The notes under the pieces are model-generated. The model had not been told where the DNA came from. It ran no database searches and saw only the letters and a list, made by a program, of their open reading frames with translations. 64,000 nt of DNA from Akanthomyces muscarius (lineage: Eukaryota; Ascomycota; Sordariomycetes; Hypocreales; Cordycipitaceae), in assembly GCF_028009165.1 (NCBI RefSeq), contig NC_079242.1, forward strand, positions 1,178,001 to 1,242,000, given 5' to 3'. Every line of letters starts with the position of its first letter. The stretch's first letter is position 1. The position numbers and the translations under genes were made by a program. Shown piece after piece: positions 42,799 to 53,786 of this stretch.

Positions 42799-44571
42799 AT
42801 GAGAATTAGCTGGGGACTTGGCCTCGGCCGGGTCGAGTCCGTCGACTACTATGCCGGCGTTCTTGTGCCTCTAGACGAGGCCCATCTGCACAGCCACTCG
42901 GCCCGGACAGGCCGGGTGGAATTCGAGGCTCGCGACTTTGAGCTTGACGACGACGACGACGAAACTGGCGCAGGCAAGGATCGCGGCGATGAAGAGCGCG
43001 AGGGCATGCTCGAGATGGACGCCGCCGAGTACAGCATCGACGGCCTGCGCAAGGCTATGCGCGAGGGCCGCCGTGGGCAGTGGAGTGAATACGAGATCAA
43101 GTCCAAGCTCATCAACAAGGCCATCCAGGACATCGGCATGGGCTACTACAACTGGCAGCTCTTTGTTCTCTGTGGCTTTGGTTGGTTCGCAGACAACCTC
43201 TGGCTCCAGGGCGTTTCGTTGACGCTGCCTTCTCTGTCTGCGGAATTCGGTATTGACGAAAAGACGGTGCGGTATACCACCAGCGCGTGCTTTGTCGGTC
43301 TGTCCGTGGGAAGCTTTCTCTGGGGAATTGGAGCTGATTTCTTCGGCCGCCGAATCGCCTTCAACATGACATTGCTCATTACCAGTGTCTTTGGTGTCAT
43401 GGCTGCCTATGCACAGACCTGGGGCGGCGTCTGCTTCTTCTTTGCCGCGTTTGGCTTCGGTGTCGGAGGAAACTTGCCCGTCGACGGCGCGTTGTTCCTC
43501 GAGTTTCTGCCCGATGCCTCCAGCTCCTTGCTAACCCTTCTTTCCGTCTGGTGGCCTATCGGTCAACTCGTTTCGTCTCTCGCAGCATGGTTTTTCATTG
43601 CCAATTGGCCCGTAGAGCAGGGCTGGCGCTACTTTATCGTCACCATTGGCATCGCCACTTTTGCCATGTTTATTGTCCGCTTCTTCATCTTCCACCTTCT
43701 CGAATCGCCCAAGTTTCTTCTCAACAAGGGCCGCCAAAATGAGGCTGTGGCTGTCATCCACGGTCTGGCTTACAGAAACGGCTGCAAAACCTGGCTCACA
43801 TCTGACATTTTGGACGAGGTCGCCGCCGAGGACTACCAGCGCGCCGAAAGCTCCTCTGCTCAACAACAATTTAATACTGCCTCCACCCAGAACGTCCTCA
43901 TGACCAAGCTGAAGGGATTTTCTGCCGACAGAGTCCGTCCTTTGTTCCAGAACAAGACACTTGGTCTCGCCACTTCACTCATCTGGTTCTGCTGGGCCAG
44001 CATTGGTATGGGCTACCCGCTCTTCAACGCATTCTTGCCGCAGTACTTTGCTCGCACCAACGGCAGCCAGGACAGCGGCATGCAGTCCGAGACGTCCGCG
44101 ATTTCCAACGAAACCTACCGCAACTATGCCATCACCTCCATCATGGGTGTGCCTGGCAGTCTTCTTGCAGCATACCTCGTCGACCATCCTTCGCCGTTCC
44201 TCGGCCGCCGAGGGACTCTGGCTAGCTCCACCTTGCTCTCCGCCATCTTTCTCTTCTTCTTTGTCTTGTTCGGCACCACGCCCTCGACGCAGCTCTTTTT
44301 CTCCTGCGTGGAAGCTTTTAGCCAGAACATCATGTACGGCGTCTTGTACGCCTTTACGCCTGAAATCTTCCCGGCGCCGGTGCGTGGAGCAGGCAGCGGC
44401 ATGGCCAGTTTCCTGAACCGCGTCACGGGTCTCATGGCTCCCTTGCTAGCTGCCAACATGCCCGGCGACGGTGCGAGCACACCCATCTACCTATCCGCAG
44501 TGCTAATTCTAGCGGCGTTTGTGGCCATGTGCCTGATCCCTATTGAGACACGAGGCGCGCAGCGCCTATAA
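42799..44571 (+). CDS. MFS transporter, SV2/sugar-acid type
   Basis: An intronless 590-residue member of the major facilitator superfamily with about 12 membrane segments. A cytosolic N-terminal arm of about 110 residues carries an acidic patch (DDDDDETGAGKDRGDEE). The transporter core starts at IGMGYYNWQLFVLCGFGWFADN, the arrangement of the SV2-related/proton symporter branch, with the loop motif GADFFGRR between helices 2 and 3, PVDGALFLEFLP in helix 4, ESPKFLLNKG after helix 6, a long central loop, and YAFTPEIFPAPVRGAGSGMASFLNR near helix 10-11. Fungal relatives carry organic solutes, some sugars or metabolites; the substrate cannot be read from sequence. No secondary-metabolite genes adjoin it, so a toxin-efflux role is not suggested. 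Confidence 0.92.
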   Translation: MRISWGLGLGRVESVDYYAGVLVPLDEAHLHSHSARTGRVEFEARDFELDDDDDETGAGKDRGDEEREGMLEMDAAEYSIDGLRKAMREGRRGQWSEYEIKSKLINKAIQDIGMGYYNWQLFVLCGFGWFADNLWLQGVSLTLPSLSAEFGIDEKTVRYTTSACFVGLSVGSFLWGIGADFFGRRIAFNMTLLITSVFGVMAAYAQTWGGVCFFFAAFGFGVGGNLPVDGALFLEFLPDASSSLLTLLSVWWPIGQLVSSLAAWFFIANWPVEQGWRYFIVTIGIATFAMFIVRFFIFHLLESPKFLLNKGRQNEAVAVIHGLAYRNGCKTWLTSDILDEVAAEDYQRAESSSAQQQFNTASTQNVLMTKLKGFSADRVRPLFQNKTLGLATSLIWFCWASIGMGYPLFNAFLPQYFARTNGSQDSGMQSETSAISNETYRNYAITSIMGVPGSLLAAYLVDHPSPFLGRRGTLASSTLLSAIFLFFFVLFGTTPSTQLFFSCVEAFSQNIMYGVLYAFTPEIFPAPVRGAGSGMASFLNRVTGLMAPLLAANMPGDGASTPIYLSAVLILAAFVAMCLIPIETRGAQRL

Positions 44572-44881
44572 TCAATCTCTTCACGGCACAGGTCAATTGG
44601 CTAAGGCTCTTTTCCATCTATGCTTGTAATCCAAGATGTAGACATGTGGGCCAATAGCTCATGAAAAAATTGTATAGTAGGCGCAAAGAACATTCACATA
44701 GCGATGGTTTTACTTTATACTTGATTACTTAGTTGGGGGTCTATATTATCATCGGGTACGCAGTCTCTTGGATAGAATACATTGTACATAGCAAATATAT
44801 GAGCAATATGCCGTCCATCATCAAACTGACCAACCCATTTTCTTCTCCATTGCATCCACTTGCACATGCTAGGCGCACCGT
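44572..44881. other. Convergent 3' region, MFS gene/DnaJ gene
   Basis: A 310-bp AT-rich spacer between two stop codons; nothing else is visible. Confidence 0.5.
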
Positions 44882-46130
44882 CTATCTAGTTCCCTTGGCG
44901 CCCGCCGGGGCGTCGATGCGCCTCTTCTGAAACGAGTTCCCCAGCGCATCCTTGACCATGGGATCCGAGCGAATGGTGTTGTTGATGAGCCACTCGCGCA
45001 TCTTGGTGCGCATCCGGCCCGCCATCTCCTCGTCGCCCTTGAACGGGGTGAGCTCCATGTCGATGAGGCGCGCCGCATCGGCGTCCATCTGGCGCGTGAG
45101 GCCCTCGAGCCGCAGCAGGCCCGCCTGCAGCGCCTTGTCCTCGTCCTCGACGCCCTTGTCCGCGTGCGGGTTGAGCTGCGCGGTAATGATGGGCCCAATC
45201 TGCGACAGCGCAATGTACACGGTCAGGGTAATCTTGCGCGCGAGGTGCACCAGCTCAAACGGCAGGTACGGCGGGACGCCGCCGCGCGACGCCGTCCCCA
45301 GCACGGCGTTGAGCGCACCGAGCGGCGCCGGGAACGAGGGCCGCGTCGCCACCGTCACCTCGAGCAGGCACAGCGTGACGAGCAGCAGCCAGCGGTAAAA
45401 CTTGGCAAAGTCCATGTACCCGAGGAGGCCGAAGGCGTAGATGGTGGCGGCGGCGACGGCGTAGTACGGCAGGATCGTGTACACGACGCCGTGCGTCACA
45501 AAGTCCCGGACCGTGACGCACTTGGACCACGCGAGCATGGCCGGGCCGAAGCGCTCGTACGCGTACCGCTTGGCCGCGTCCTGCAGCGTGTCGCTCGCCG
45601 TCTTGAGGTGGATGAAAAAGGCCGACGAGGCGGCCGCGTCGCCGCCGCCGTTGGACGCGCCGGCCTTGTCGGGGTGGTGCAGCGCCGCGAGCCGCCGGAA
45701 GCGCGACTTGATCTCGCGGTCGGCCGCCGTCACCGGGATCCCCAGCTCCGTGTAAAAGGACGGCGCGCTGCGCAGGTCGTAGTTGGCCTCGTAGATGGTG
45801 TACAGGAGGTATGTCGCCACGACGAGGATGTGAATCGTGTTGCGGTGAGAGGTGTGTCGCGGGGAGCCCGGCGCGGGCTTCGGGTCGCCGGCGCGGATCG
45901 TAAGGCCATAGTAGATGGTCTGTATCCAGGACGTCGCAATCTATTCGAGGCGCAAGAGGAGTTAGCAGCTGAGCCTATAATATAGCATGGTAGCAGGCAC
46001 AGCTAGATTCCGCGCGCTGTCGCTGCGCGGAACCGCGAAGGAAGCGCCTGCCACGTGTGGCCGGTTGGGAGCTTTGTCAACGTACGCCTGGAAGAAAAGC
46101 CCAGCCTACGATGGAAAGGAACTGGGACAT
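44882..46130 (-). CDS. erj5: Membrane DnaJ protein (Erj5-like)
   Basis: A 367-residue J-domain membrane protein resembling yeast Erj5, an ER co-chaperone that helps maintain folding capacity. Exon 1 (46130-46086) encodes only MSQFLSIVGWAFLPG; after a 145-bp intron exon 2 (45940-44882) continues IATSWIQTIYYGLTIRAG. A first membrane segment lies at about residues 47-63, followed by the J domain with HPD at about 104-106 (LAALHHPDK) and an Ala/Gly-rich loop, then further hydrophobic segments (TILPYYAVAAATIYAFGLLG, LLLVTLCLLEVTVA). Exon 2 is very GC-rich and its antisense strand shows a long spurious frame. Without the small first exon the gene would lack a proper ATG, as the continuation begins with a GTG. 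Confidence 0.88.
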
Positions 46131-46879
46131 CTTGGAGAAATTCTGTGCAGCTCCCCGGATGCGTTGTTTATCTGGATATGCGTAGCATGCCCTGCAAAAG
46201 TCGTTGCAGTTGAGAGGTATGGGTAAAGAGCTTGTTTGTTTGAAAGGACAAGTGTGTTCATGCATAACCCATTTTTGAGTTCCGCTCAAGGGCGCACCAA
46301 CACCACCACCAACATACCGGGCGCCAAGTACTACATTGCCTTTATATAACGGTGCAAATAAAAAGTTCATCTTAATTGAGTATTTTACCATTAACAGCTT
46401 TCATTTCGGTTGAGTATGTCTATAAGTGGTTTGAGAAAAAAAAGAACAAAAATAGAATACATCGATGAAGCAGCAAGAAAATAAGTTGTCCTTCGCCGTT
46501 TTTGCTCAGCATCTGGCGCAATGAAAGTGATTTGCCACCTTCGCATCCTCCGTATCACTGCCATGCTCGTTCAACGTGCATCCAAAATGTCGAGCTGGCT
46601 CAAATCTTGTAACTCCATCCCTTTCGAATAATAAATGCGTAGAATCATCGTGTAGTAAGAAAAAAATGCCCAAATTCACCTCCTGCCCATCAGGAAGTTT
46701 GCCGCCGGGGATGCAACAAGGTGAACTGCGTCAAGTGGTTGTCCAAATGTTGTCTGTAAAACGCCGTCGGCCCCCCCGAAACGCTGCCGATCATGATGTC
46801 CTAACAAATCCTGCCAATCTATTCTGTATCTGCATCTCCTTTGGGAGTTAGGAGTGCCGTTGCCATACTTTCTGCGGGT
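46131..46879. other. Spacer between the DnaJ and Mnn10-type genes
   Basis: About 750 bp, tandem on the minus strand: the DnaJ promoter to the left and the 3' flank of the glycosyltransferase to the right. It is AT-rich near 46420-46480. No gene found. Confidence 0.45.
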
Positions 46880-47928
46880 TTAGCCGAAGCTGGCCTTCCA
46901 CTTCTCCCAGAATTGGCCAGACTCAACTTCGCAGCTCTCGCGACCAATGTTTGCGCAGCCAGCAAACATGGCGACAAAATCGCCCTCCTGATACTGCTCG
47001 CCGAGCGTCGGCTTCGAATAGGAAGCAAATGTGCGCTGGGGCACAAGGGCCAGTTTCGACAAAATCGTGGGGTGCCACTGCACAATGTGTTCCTGAGTCA
47101 ATGTATTAGTCAATGCAGCCACGGTCTACTCCATGTTGTCCTTACCAAAGCATGTCTCTCAGCCTTCTGGAAGTTGTAGCTTCTGTAGAGAGGATCCAGC
47201 CACGTCTCAAGGAAGAATTTTGCCCATTCTCCGTTGCGGATAATAATGTTGTTGTGTACAAGACCAGACTTGTCCTGTGACAGAATAACATCAATGTGCT
47301 CTCCGCGTAGATGACCAAAAGTCTTGATAATGCTGTCTGGTGGCACAACGGGCTGGCCACGGATCATCAGCGACTCCAACTGCTTCGATTGCAGCACAAG
47401 ATCATCGAGTGATTGTGCTGGGTTCATGATGTAAGCATCCTGGTCGAGGTACCAGACGAATTTGCAGTCCGGGAACTTTGTAAGCGCATGGCGCGTGGCC
47501 ATCAGTTTCGTCCAGGTCGTGGGAGCTCCGGCGGTGTCGTATTGGTAGGCTTCCGTGATGATCGTCTTGTAGCCTGTTTGTTACGGTAAGCGACTGGTTC
47601 GCTGGCGCGATACTGTCTGTTTCAAGTACTCACCATGTCTCGAGGCATACTCTTCTCTGTTCTCGCGGATAGTCTTCAAATATCCAGGGCTGTACTGCTT
47701 GGTGTCGAGGACCGTCACCAAAACGACAGTTGGCGTTCCGGCAGGCTGGCGCTCATGGTAAGGGCTTTGCTTGCTGGGCTTGAAGATTAGGTATAGCACC
47801 AGTATGCATGCCAGCAGCCCAAGGCCGATGGTTCTTAATCGCCCACGGCGAAGGGAAGGCAGTGGACCGGATCTTGGGCGGAAAGGCGGAGGGTTGGAGC
47901 TTTTGCGCGGGGGGTACGCGAAATGCAT
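46880..47928 (-). CDS. mnn10: GT34 alpha-1,6-mannosyltransferase, Mnn10 type
   Basis: A type II Golgi glycosyltransferase of 311 residues, in yeast a subunit of mannan polymerase II that extends the alpha-1,6 backbone of N-linked mannan. Exons: 47928-47634, 47573-47146 and 47092-46880. A short cytosolic tail rich in Pro, Ser and Arg precedes a membrane anchor (TIGLGLLACILVLYLIF, about residues 34-50). The catalytic domain shows YQYDTAGAPTTWTKLMATRHAL, the DxD-type metal and sugar-nucleotide motif in WYLDQDAYIMNP, SGLVHNNIIIRNGEW and the C-terminal YQEGDFVAMFAGC. All introns are short (53-60 bp) with good consensus. The related GT34 galactosyltransferases are an alternative label, but the motif set fits Mnn10 best. 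Confidence 0.9.
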
Positions 47929-49148
47929 TGTGAGGTGGTAAGAGCGCCCGCTACGTGGACAGGCTCGCTTTTCGAAAACGTCTCCAAGTAGTCTGGGTTA
48001 CGGGCGAGCGGGCGTCGCGGCTCCGTTCGTCGTCGCAGGTTCGCTGATTTCGAGGCCGATTTGAGAGGCTTTAAGACCCCCAATAACGAGTGACTGGCGT
48101 AGAAGCACCACAGATCTGAATCTGGCCAATGTATCGTCGTCTAATGCAGTTGGAGACTAAAGACACGTCGTCTCGGCTCCTGCAAGCAAGAGTTTGCGTT
48201 CTTTTCTGTTTGCGCGTCGATGGCGCGATTTGTCCGATCTGTCGTCAAGGGTCCAGAGCGAGATCCAGGAGAGGAAAACAAAGTCGCATGCGGCACGCAA
48301 CTCGCGGTATGAGAACTGCCCCTAGAAGATTCCCCGAGTAACCTGTTAGCTCGACGAGCAGAAGAGATTAGGCCTGGACTTGACGACTTCTGCCTCTTGG
48401 AAGAAAGTCTTGTCAACCCCCTTGGTGCTGCCCTCACTAGAGCCACGTTCTAGTCGGCGCCGGCTCCACAATGCGCCGACCCATCTTTTGCCCTCCTTTT
48501 ATGAAGTCTAATCTCACTACGCGCCACGAGCCTCAACGTAAGCGAGTTCGTCTTATCGTCTCATTTTTTTTTTATTCGGGCAAATGCAACCTCTACAGAA
48601 TGGGACAAGGTTATAGACTCTTTCATGGTAATTAGCAACGGCTGGCGTGGCTCGGGGCCGGGCATACGCTCTTTGACTGCGACACTAGCACAGAATTTTA
48701 ATGCGACGCCTGAAGGGAGAACATATACCAGCTTGTGCCAAGCAGTCTATCCACACATTTTGTACTGGTGTGTACCTGGTAGACCGCTGCGGCGCAGAAT
48801 GCAGAATGCATCCCTTGCCTAAGCTACGGGTTGGTCAGCTCCATCTTGCTGTAAAGAACGCGGGAGCCAAAACGGCTTCCACTCTAAGCGTCGATGGAGC
48901 GTCAATCTTTGCACACAGACTAGTTGGCTTGATGCGGAGGAGCAAACTTCGAGACAACTTAAGAGTGTGCAGGCACAGTGGTCGAGCCACAGTGGGAGAG
49001 AAAATGTCACGATGAAGAACAAGTGCAAACAGAGTAGAAGGTCTTGCCATTCTATCTATAAGTCAGGGTGATGATACACGCTTGGCTGATTGCCTCGAGC
49101 CGCTTCCCGTATAATCTGTCTTCAGTCACAAATTCTGCGCAGCTCACC
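47929..49148. other. Gene-free spacer upstream of the Mnn10-type gene
   Basis: About 1.2 kb between the glycosyltransferase start and the RING-CH gene stop. It has a T-run of 11 near 48565-48575 and no supportable gene. The short frames here are unlike known proteins. Confidence 0.4.
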
Positions 49149-50000
49149 TTAGTCGTCGACATCGATGACTCTGTCTCGCATGTGCAACAGCACCCGCGCG
49201 CTGAGAGAGCGTACCAGTTTCCAGATACCCTTCAAAGCCGCGAATGCGCCCAAAAGAACAAACATTAGGCTGAGATTTTCAACACGACTACGGCCAGTAC
49301 CGCGACGTCGGCCGCCGCCACCCAGGCCTGTACCTCGTAACTGCCACCAGTGCCAAGGGGACATGAAGAGCGCCGATTTGACCAGGCCAACAATTCCTAG
49401 AGAGAAGAAACCCTTGATGAAATGTTCAATCCATGTTGGTGGTTCCTCGAAAGGCATATCCCAGTTGTCTTCGTCTGCGGTCAATGCGTCGCCGATAGTG
49501 CCGAAGGGATCGAGCCACAAGTTGAATACTGGATCAGCAATGAAGCCGAGGATGAAAATGCCAAAAGCGAACAGCACCAGAGTGAGCAGAGCCTGTGTGA
49601 TCTTGCTGCTGAGAAGTGAGGCCCAGTCCAATCTTGCAAGTTGGTATTTGTAGCCGCACGTCGGGCAGCGCCAGAAGTTTCGTTCCTGCGACGGACCGGC
49701 AGCCCGCCAAGCGTGCAAACAGCCCTCGTGGACATATTTCTGCGTTCCTTTGCACTTGCAGGGTGACAGTAGTCGGCCCAGGGACGGGTCATCGGAAATG
49801 TAGGTCGGTTGGCCAGTTTGCGACGAGTTGGCGTACTGCGGCTCTACAGTATCCAAGCAGATTCGACAGGTGCGTGGGCCGTGGCGGCCAGCGTCCTCAG
49901 CTCGGGGCGGTTGGTCAGCCGTATTGCGTTGCCGCGTCTCGCCGTCCTGTGAGGAATTGTTGCCCATCGCGGAGCTCCAGCTCCAGGACTGCTGTTCCAT
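49149..50000 (-). CDS. RING-CH (MARCH-type) membrane E3 ubiquitin ligase
   Basis: An intronless 283-residue protein. The RING-variant (C4HC3) domain spans about residues 45-117: CRICLDT with C45 and C48, then SPCKCKGTQKYVHEGCLHAW and the closing CPTCGYKY. RING-CH ligases use this module to bring a ubiquitin-conjugating enzyme to membrane substrates. It is followed by hydrophobic segments ALLTLVLFAFGIFILGFIA, GFFSLGIVGLVKSALFM and LMFVLLGAFAALKGIW, so at least three membrane passes, with a Gly/Arg-rich loop (GTGLGGGGRRRGTGRSR) between the second and third. Fungal relatives act in ER or endosomal protein turnover; the target is unknown here. It is divergent from the proteasome subunit gene pre8, 518 bp away. 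Confidence 0.9.
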   Translation of the reverse strand: MEQQSWSWSSAMGNNSSQDGETRQRNTADQPPRAEDAGRHGPRTCRICLDTVEPQYANSSQTGQPTYISDDPSLGRLLSPCKCKGTQKYVHEGCLHAWRAAGPSQERNFWRCPTCGYKYQLARLDWASLLSSKITQALLTLVLFAFGIFILGFIADPVFNLWLDPFGTIGDALTADEDNWDMPFEEPPTWIEHFIKGFFSLGIVGLVKSALFMSPWHWWQLRGTGLGGGGRRRGTGRSRVENLSLMFVLLGAFAALKGIWKLVRSLSARVLLHMRDRVIDVDD

Positions 50001-50518
50001 TTTGTACGCGTTTGCCCGTTTATAGGGTGCACGCCAGGGTGTGTTGATGGTTGCAAAAGTGTGCGAGAGAGATGTCCTGCCAAGAGGCCACAGCAGCGGG
50101 GATACTTCCCATAATACGCTGTCCAGAAGGTGCCAGGGGGGGCGGGCACGGCGGCCAAAACCTTCAGAGCACTATGGCATCACAAACATGCGGGAATATG
50201 GCCGGATGCGAGTGCCTGAAAAAGCCACCTCATCAATTCTTTGTCTTCCAGAAAAATCCGCGGCGGAGCAAATAAATGTCCGCAGCTACCGTAGAGACTT
50301 GGGGCGAGCTCCATTCACCGAGTGGATCGGATCTCGGCGGAACTTATATTCCGGCCGCGCTCCGGCGAGCTTGACGCGCAGGTCATCGTGCCTGGAGCTG
50401 CAACGCAGACGGAGCTCCCGCAGCTGCCACTTGCCCTTCAAACAGCATCAATCCGTAACATACATCACGACTTGCAGGCCATTACCGATTTGCACGATAT
50501 TTGACACCTGTTGAAGCT
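50001..50518. promoter_or_regulatory. Divergent promoter of the RING-CH ligase and pre8
   Basis: A 518-bp spacer from which a ubiquitin ligase gene and a proteasome subunit gene are transcribed in opposite directions. I looked for the yeast proteasome element (GGTGGCAAA) and do not see an intact copy. No other feature was recognised. Confidence 0.45.
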
Positions 50519-51610
50519 ATGGCGGACAGATACTCCTTCTCTCTCACTACATTCTCGCCCAGGTAAGCCATTCCAAAACCAAGACTTGATTGGACGCAAC
50601 TAATTCCCATACAGCGGCAAGCTGGTGCAAATCGGTACGTGCGAATCGTGCGAATAGTCGATCGCATCGCGGATCTCGAGTGGATCGAATACATGAATAT
50701 TCAATCATTTCTGATATATGTTACTAATGATGCTCTTAGAGTATGCCTTGAACGCTGTCAACCAAGGCATTACTGCGCTGGGAATCAAAGGTGTGTAACT
50801 TGCGCTAGACTTGACGGACCATGCATGCTGATACCTGTCCAGCCACGAACGGTATTGTCCTCGCGACCGAAAAGAAGTCATCTTCGCCCCTCGCCGACCA
50901 GAGTTCACTTTCCAAGATTAGTAACATCACGCCGAACATCGGCACGGTCTACTCTGGCATGGGCCCTGACTACAGAGTGCTGGTCGACCGCGCACGTAAA
51001 GTTTCGCACACTGGATACAAGAGAATCTACAACGAATACCCTCCGACCCGCATATTAGTTCAGGATGTAGCTCGCGTCATGCAGGAAGCCACCCAATCTG
51101 CTGGTGTTCGGCCATATGGTGTGAGCATGCTGGTTGCTGGGTGGGACGACGGTATCGAGCCTGAGGAGGCTGAGGAGGCCCAGGCCCAGGCCGGCGAGAA
51201 AAAGGCCAACAAGAAGACAGGAGGCATTCACAAGGGTGGCCCTATGCTGTACCAGGTCGACCCCACGGGCAGTTATTTCCCATGGAAGGCTACGGCCATC
51301 GGCAAGAGTGCGACAAAGGCCAAGACATTCCTGGAGAAGAGATACTCGGAAGAGCTGGAGCTTGAAGATGCTATCCACATTGCTCTGCTGACTCTCAAGG
51401 ACAACATCGAGGGCGAGATGAACGGTGACTCTATTGAAATTGGTATGCTCTCATAATACACTGCTACAAACGTATGCTAACTCAGTGTCAGGCATTGTTG
51501 GACCTCCTGCCGATCATTTGCTGGGCCTCGAAGGTGTCGAGGGAGCCTCTGGCCCTCGCTTCCGCAAGCTCACGCCGCAAGAAATCGAGGACTATTTGAC
51601 GAGTCTATAA
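50519..51610 (+). CDS. pre8: 20S proteasome subunit alpha-2
   Basis: An alpha-ring subunit of the 20S proteasome core. Five exons: 50519-50562, 50615-50634, 50740-50790, 50843-51442 and 51492-51610, giving 277 residues. The first three are tiny (44, 20 and 51 nt) and split the alpha-subunit signature [25 protein letters not shown]. Later landmarks are [53 protein letters not shown] and [13 protein letters not shown]. Like all alpha subunits it lacks the catalytic N-terminal Thr. A charged stretch of about 25 residues ([20 protein letters not shown]) before LYQVDP makes it longer than the 250-residue yeast protein; it should lie in a surface loop. All joins keep frame and family continuity. 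Confidence 0.95.
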
Positions 51611-51727
51611 GTGCAGACGAAACGGGCGGCGGAATTAGAAATGCTTGTACATTAGAAAGTCTCAGATGACTTAATTGATCAAGTTCGACATGACCGTGGG
51701 TGACTAGAGTGGTTGTACCGGTTGTTG

Positions 51728-52753
51728 CTAATGTGCCGGATTTGCTGAGACGAGGACGAACGATGTGTTTGGCCCAGCTGCGACTCCAGTAACCCGGAAA
51801 CCGTTTGGTGGATTGAACGCGAGATGCGTCCACTGATTAGTAGATGCGATGGCTGGAATACCTAGCTGTCCGCTTCTGTTGCTGCCAACGACGTATAATT
51901 CTCCTTGCCGAGTCAGTGCGATGGCGTGAGCTTCGCCCAGTGCAACATCTTGAATATCTTTCCCGCCCCCAATCTCGGTGTAGCTCGAAATGTCTGAAAG
52001 ATTTGGAAAGAATGGCTGCTCTCCTGTTCTCGACGGCGGATGCTGTCCCCACATGTAGACATCTCCCGACCTCGTGAGAGCTGCAACCGCGTAGCCGGCG
52101 GCGGCGATGTGCTGAATCGGGTCATGGTCAAGGAGATGGTCAAGGTCGGCCACCCTCGCAGGATGCCGCGCCGGCCTGGTGGAGTCTCCAGTTAGTATGA
52201 TTTCAGTGTTACTTCTGGGACAGCTGACGCACTTGTGCTCTGTTACTACGCGGCCGAGCATTGCGGGGAAGCGTTCATCTCCCGTCGTTGAAACCATGCC
52301 GTTTTCGTGAAGAATGACAAAGCCCGTGGCAGAAGCCGCAATTTGTTTGACTGGCGGGTGGACTGCCACTTCAAGTGGCGGGTACCCACGGAGGCTTTCT
52401 TGTATACTTAGACCATTGCCGTTGTCGGTCACGCTCATATGGCAGCCATTTGCCGTCGAAACTGTCAAGGCGGCCCTGAGAATCAGATAGTGTCTAAGAC
52501 GTCTTCCGTGAGCCACCCGAAAGTGTCCGTCAATATTGACTAGCATGAGCGCTACAGGTTAGATGGCGACGTTTTTCCCGAGGCATAGGAGAGGATACAA
52601 ACCTATTGTGGATATAATACTAGAGATGGGCTTTTCAATCGTCGTTCCGGAGGCGATCTTGATCAACTCGAACACATCGTCCTGGGAAGTCGGCTGGTCG
52701 GCGCGGAATTCGAGCTGGGACCAGCCATTTTGGCCTACGGCATATAATTCCAT
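51728..52753 (-). CDS. RCC1-repeat protein, Ats1-like
   Basis: A 305-residue protein made of RCC1-type beta-propeller repeats, closest in size and style to yeast Ats1, which works with Kti11 and Elongator in tRNA wobble modification. Exons: 52753-52603, 52551-52233 and 52175-51728. It starts MELYAVGQNGWSQLEF, the typical first repeat, and later repeats show AALTRSGDVYMWGQHPP and AIALTRQGELYVVGSNRSGQLGIP. The 57-bp intron at 52232-52176 (GTGCGT ... ATACTAACTGG ... CACCAG) has no stop and is a multiple of three, so it can be missed; removing it deletes 19 residues that do not look like repeat sequence. RCC1-like proteins are diverse, so the Ats1 link is an inference. Confidence 0.8.
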
Positions 52754-53786
52754 GGTTTGGGCCGAAAGTACAAGAGTTTTATATAAATATGGGTGAGCCG
52801 ACGATGATGAGCGGTCCAGGCTTGTTTTTTTGGAAGAAATCTTTCGGGGATGTTTTCGCGGCAACTGATTGCGCCTGCCTCGCCTGGGGTGGCTTCTGCT
52901 TCCCTAAAAGCGGACTACTTAACTTATCTGTGGGTGGTGAAGTAGGAGGCGGCTATGTACCTAGCATTTGCTGCGCATGACATGAGAAGAAAAAACAAGC
53001 AGGGAGTCTGGAATCTCTGAAATCTGGGAAGCTTTGCAATCCCATTTCTTGGTACTTGATAGCTAATCTGTAGCAAATATAATCTGTTTCTGATCGTCTA
53101 GTAGATCGGCCTGTTATTAGTGCGCTGGCAACGCCAGTCTCGCTCGGGCTTGTGCTGCAACACAGCGACCGACTTTAATGGATATTTTGCCGCGATTCAA
53201 ATATCAATTTTTGTGACATGTGGAATTTCAATACTCGATTGGTCGATGAGGTCCTATAAAATACCTTGAAAATGTTGAGAATAATGCCGTGTCAGTAGGC
53301 GGCCGGCCTCAGTCTCTGTGACACCCAGACTGGCGGACAATACCCGACGCGCCCACTATGCCAGCAGACTCCCAACTGCCTCCACCCAGGCGCAGACCTC
53401 TGTTCCGCGCATGATTCACAAGAGCGTGATGGCAGCACAGAGTCACCGTGCTTGGCTATCCCAGGTTACTCTCGCCTTCTTTCGCACTCATGTTGTGTCT
53501 ATTGGAAGGCTACCAGCTCGCTGTGAGCTCTCGTCCTAGGCGCTACCCACACGGCCGCTGAGGATTGGTTCGACTGCCCAACATCAAGTCGGTGCCCATC
53601 GCTCTCCCATCGCGAAGCCAAGCCTGTTCCGCATATCAGTCCAAATCTTTGAATCAACGACGAGGCTCTCCTGACCTGGCTTTCTGCGGTTGGCTGTTCA
53701 TGGCTGAGACTGGGAAACCACACCCCACTCTCTGGCCTGCGAATCAGCCCAGCTTCAAAAGGCGCAGCAGTGATCACGGCAGCACT
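52754..53786. promoter_or_regulatory. Divergent region upstream of the RCC1-repeat gene and dcl2
   Basis: About 1 kb between two divergent starts. The frame of dcl2 stays open back to 53565, with another in-frame ATG at 53699, so the right end may be coding if an upstream start is used. Nothing else was identified. Confidence 0.45.

Noticed and set aside
45164..45985. 273-codon plus-strand frame
   Set aside because: Antisense to the GC-rich second exon of the DnaJ gene; extreme Arg/Gly/Val content typical of a shadow.
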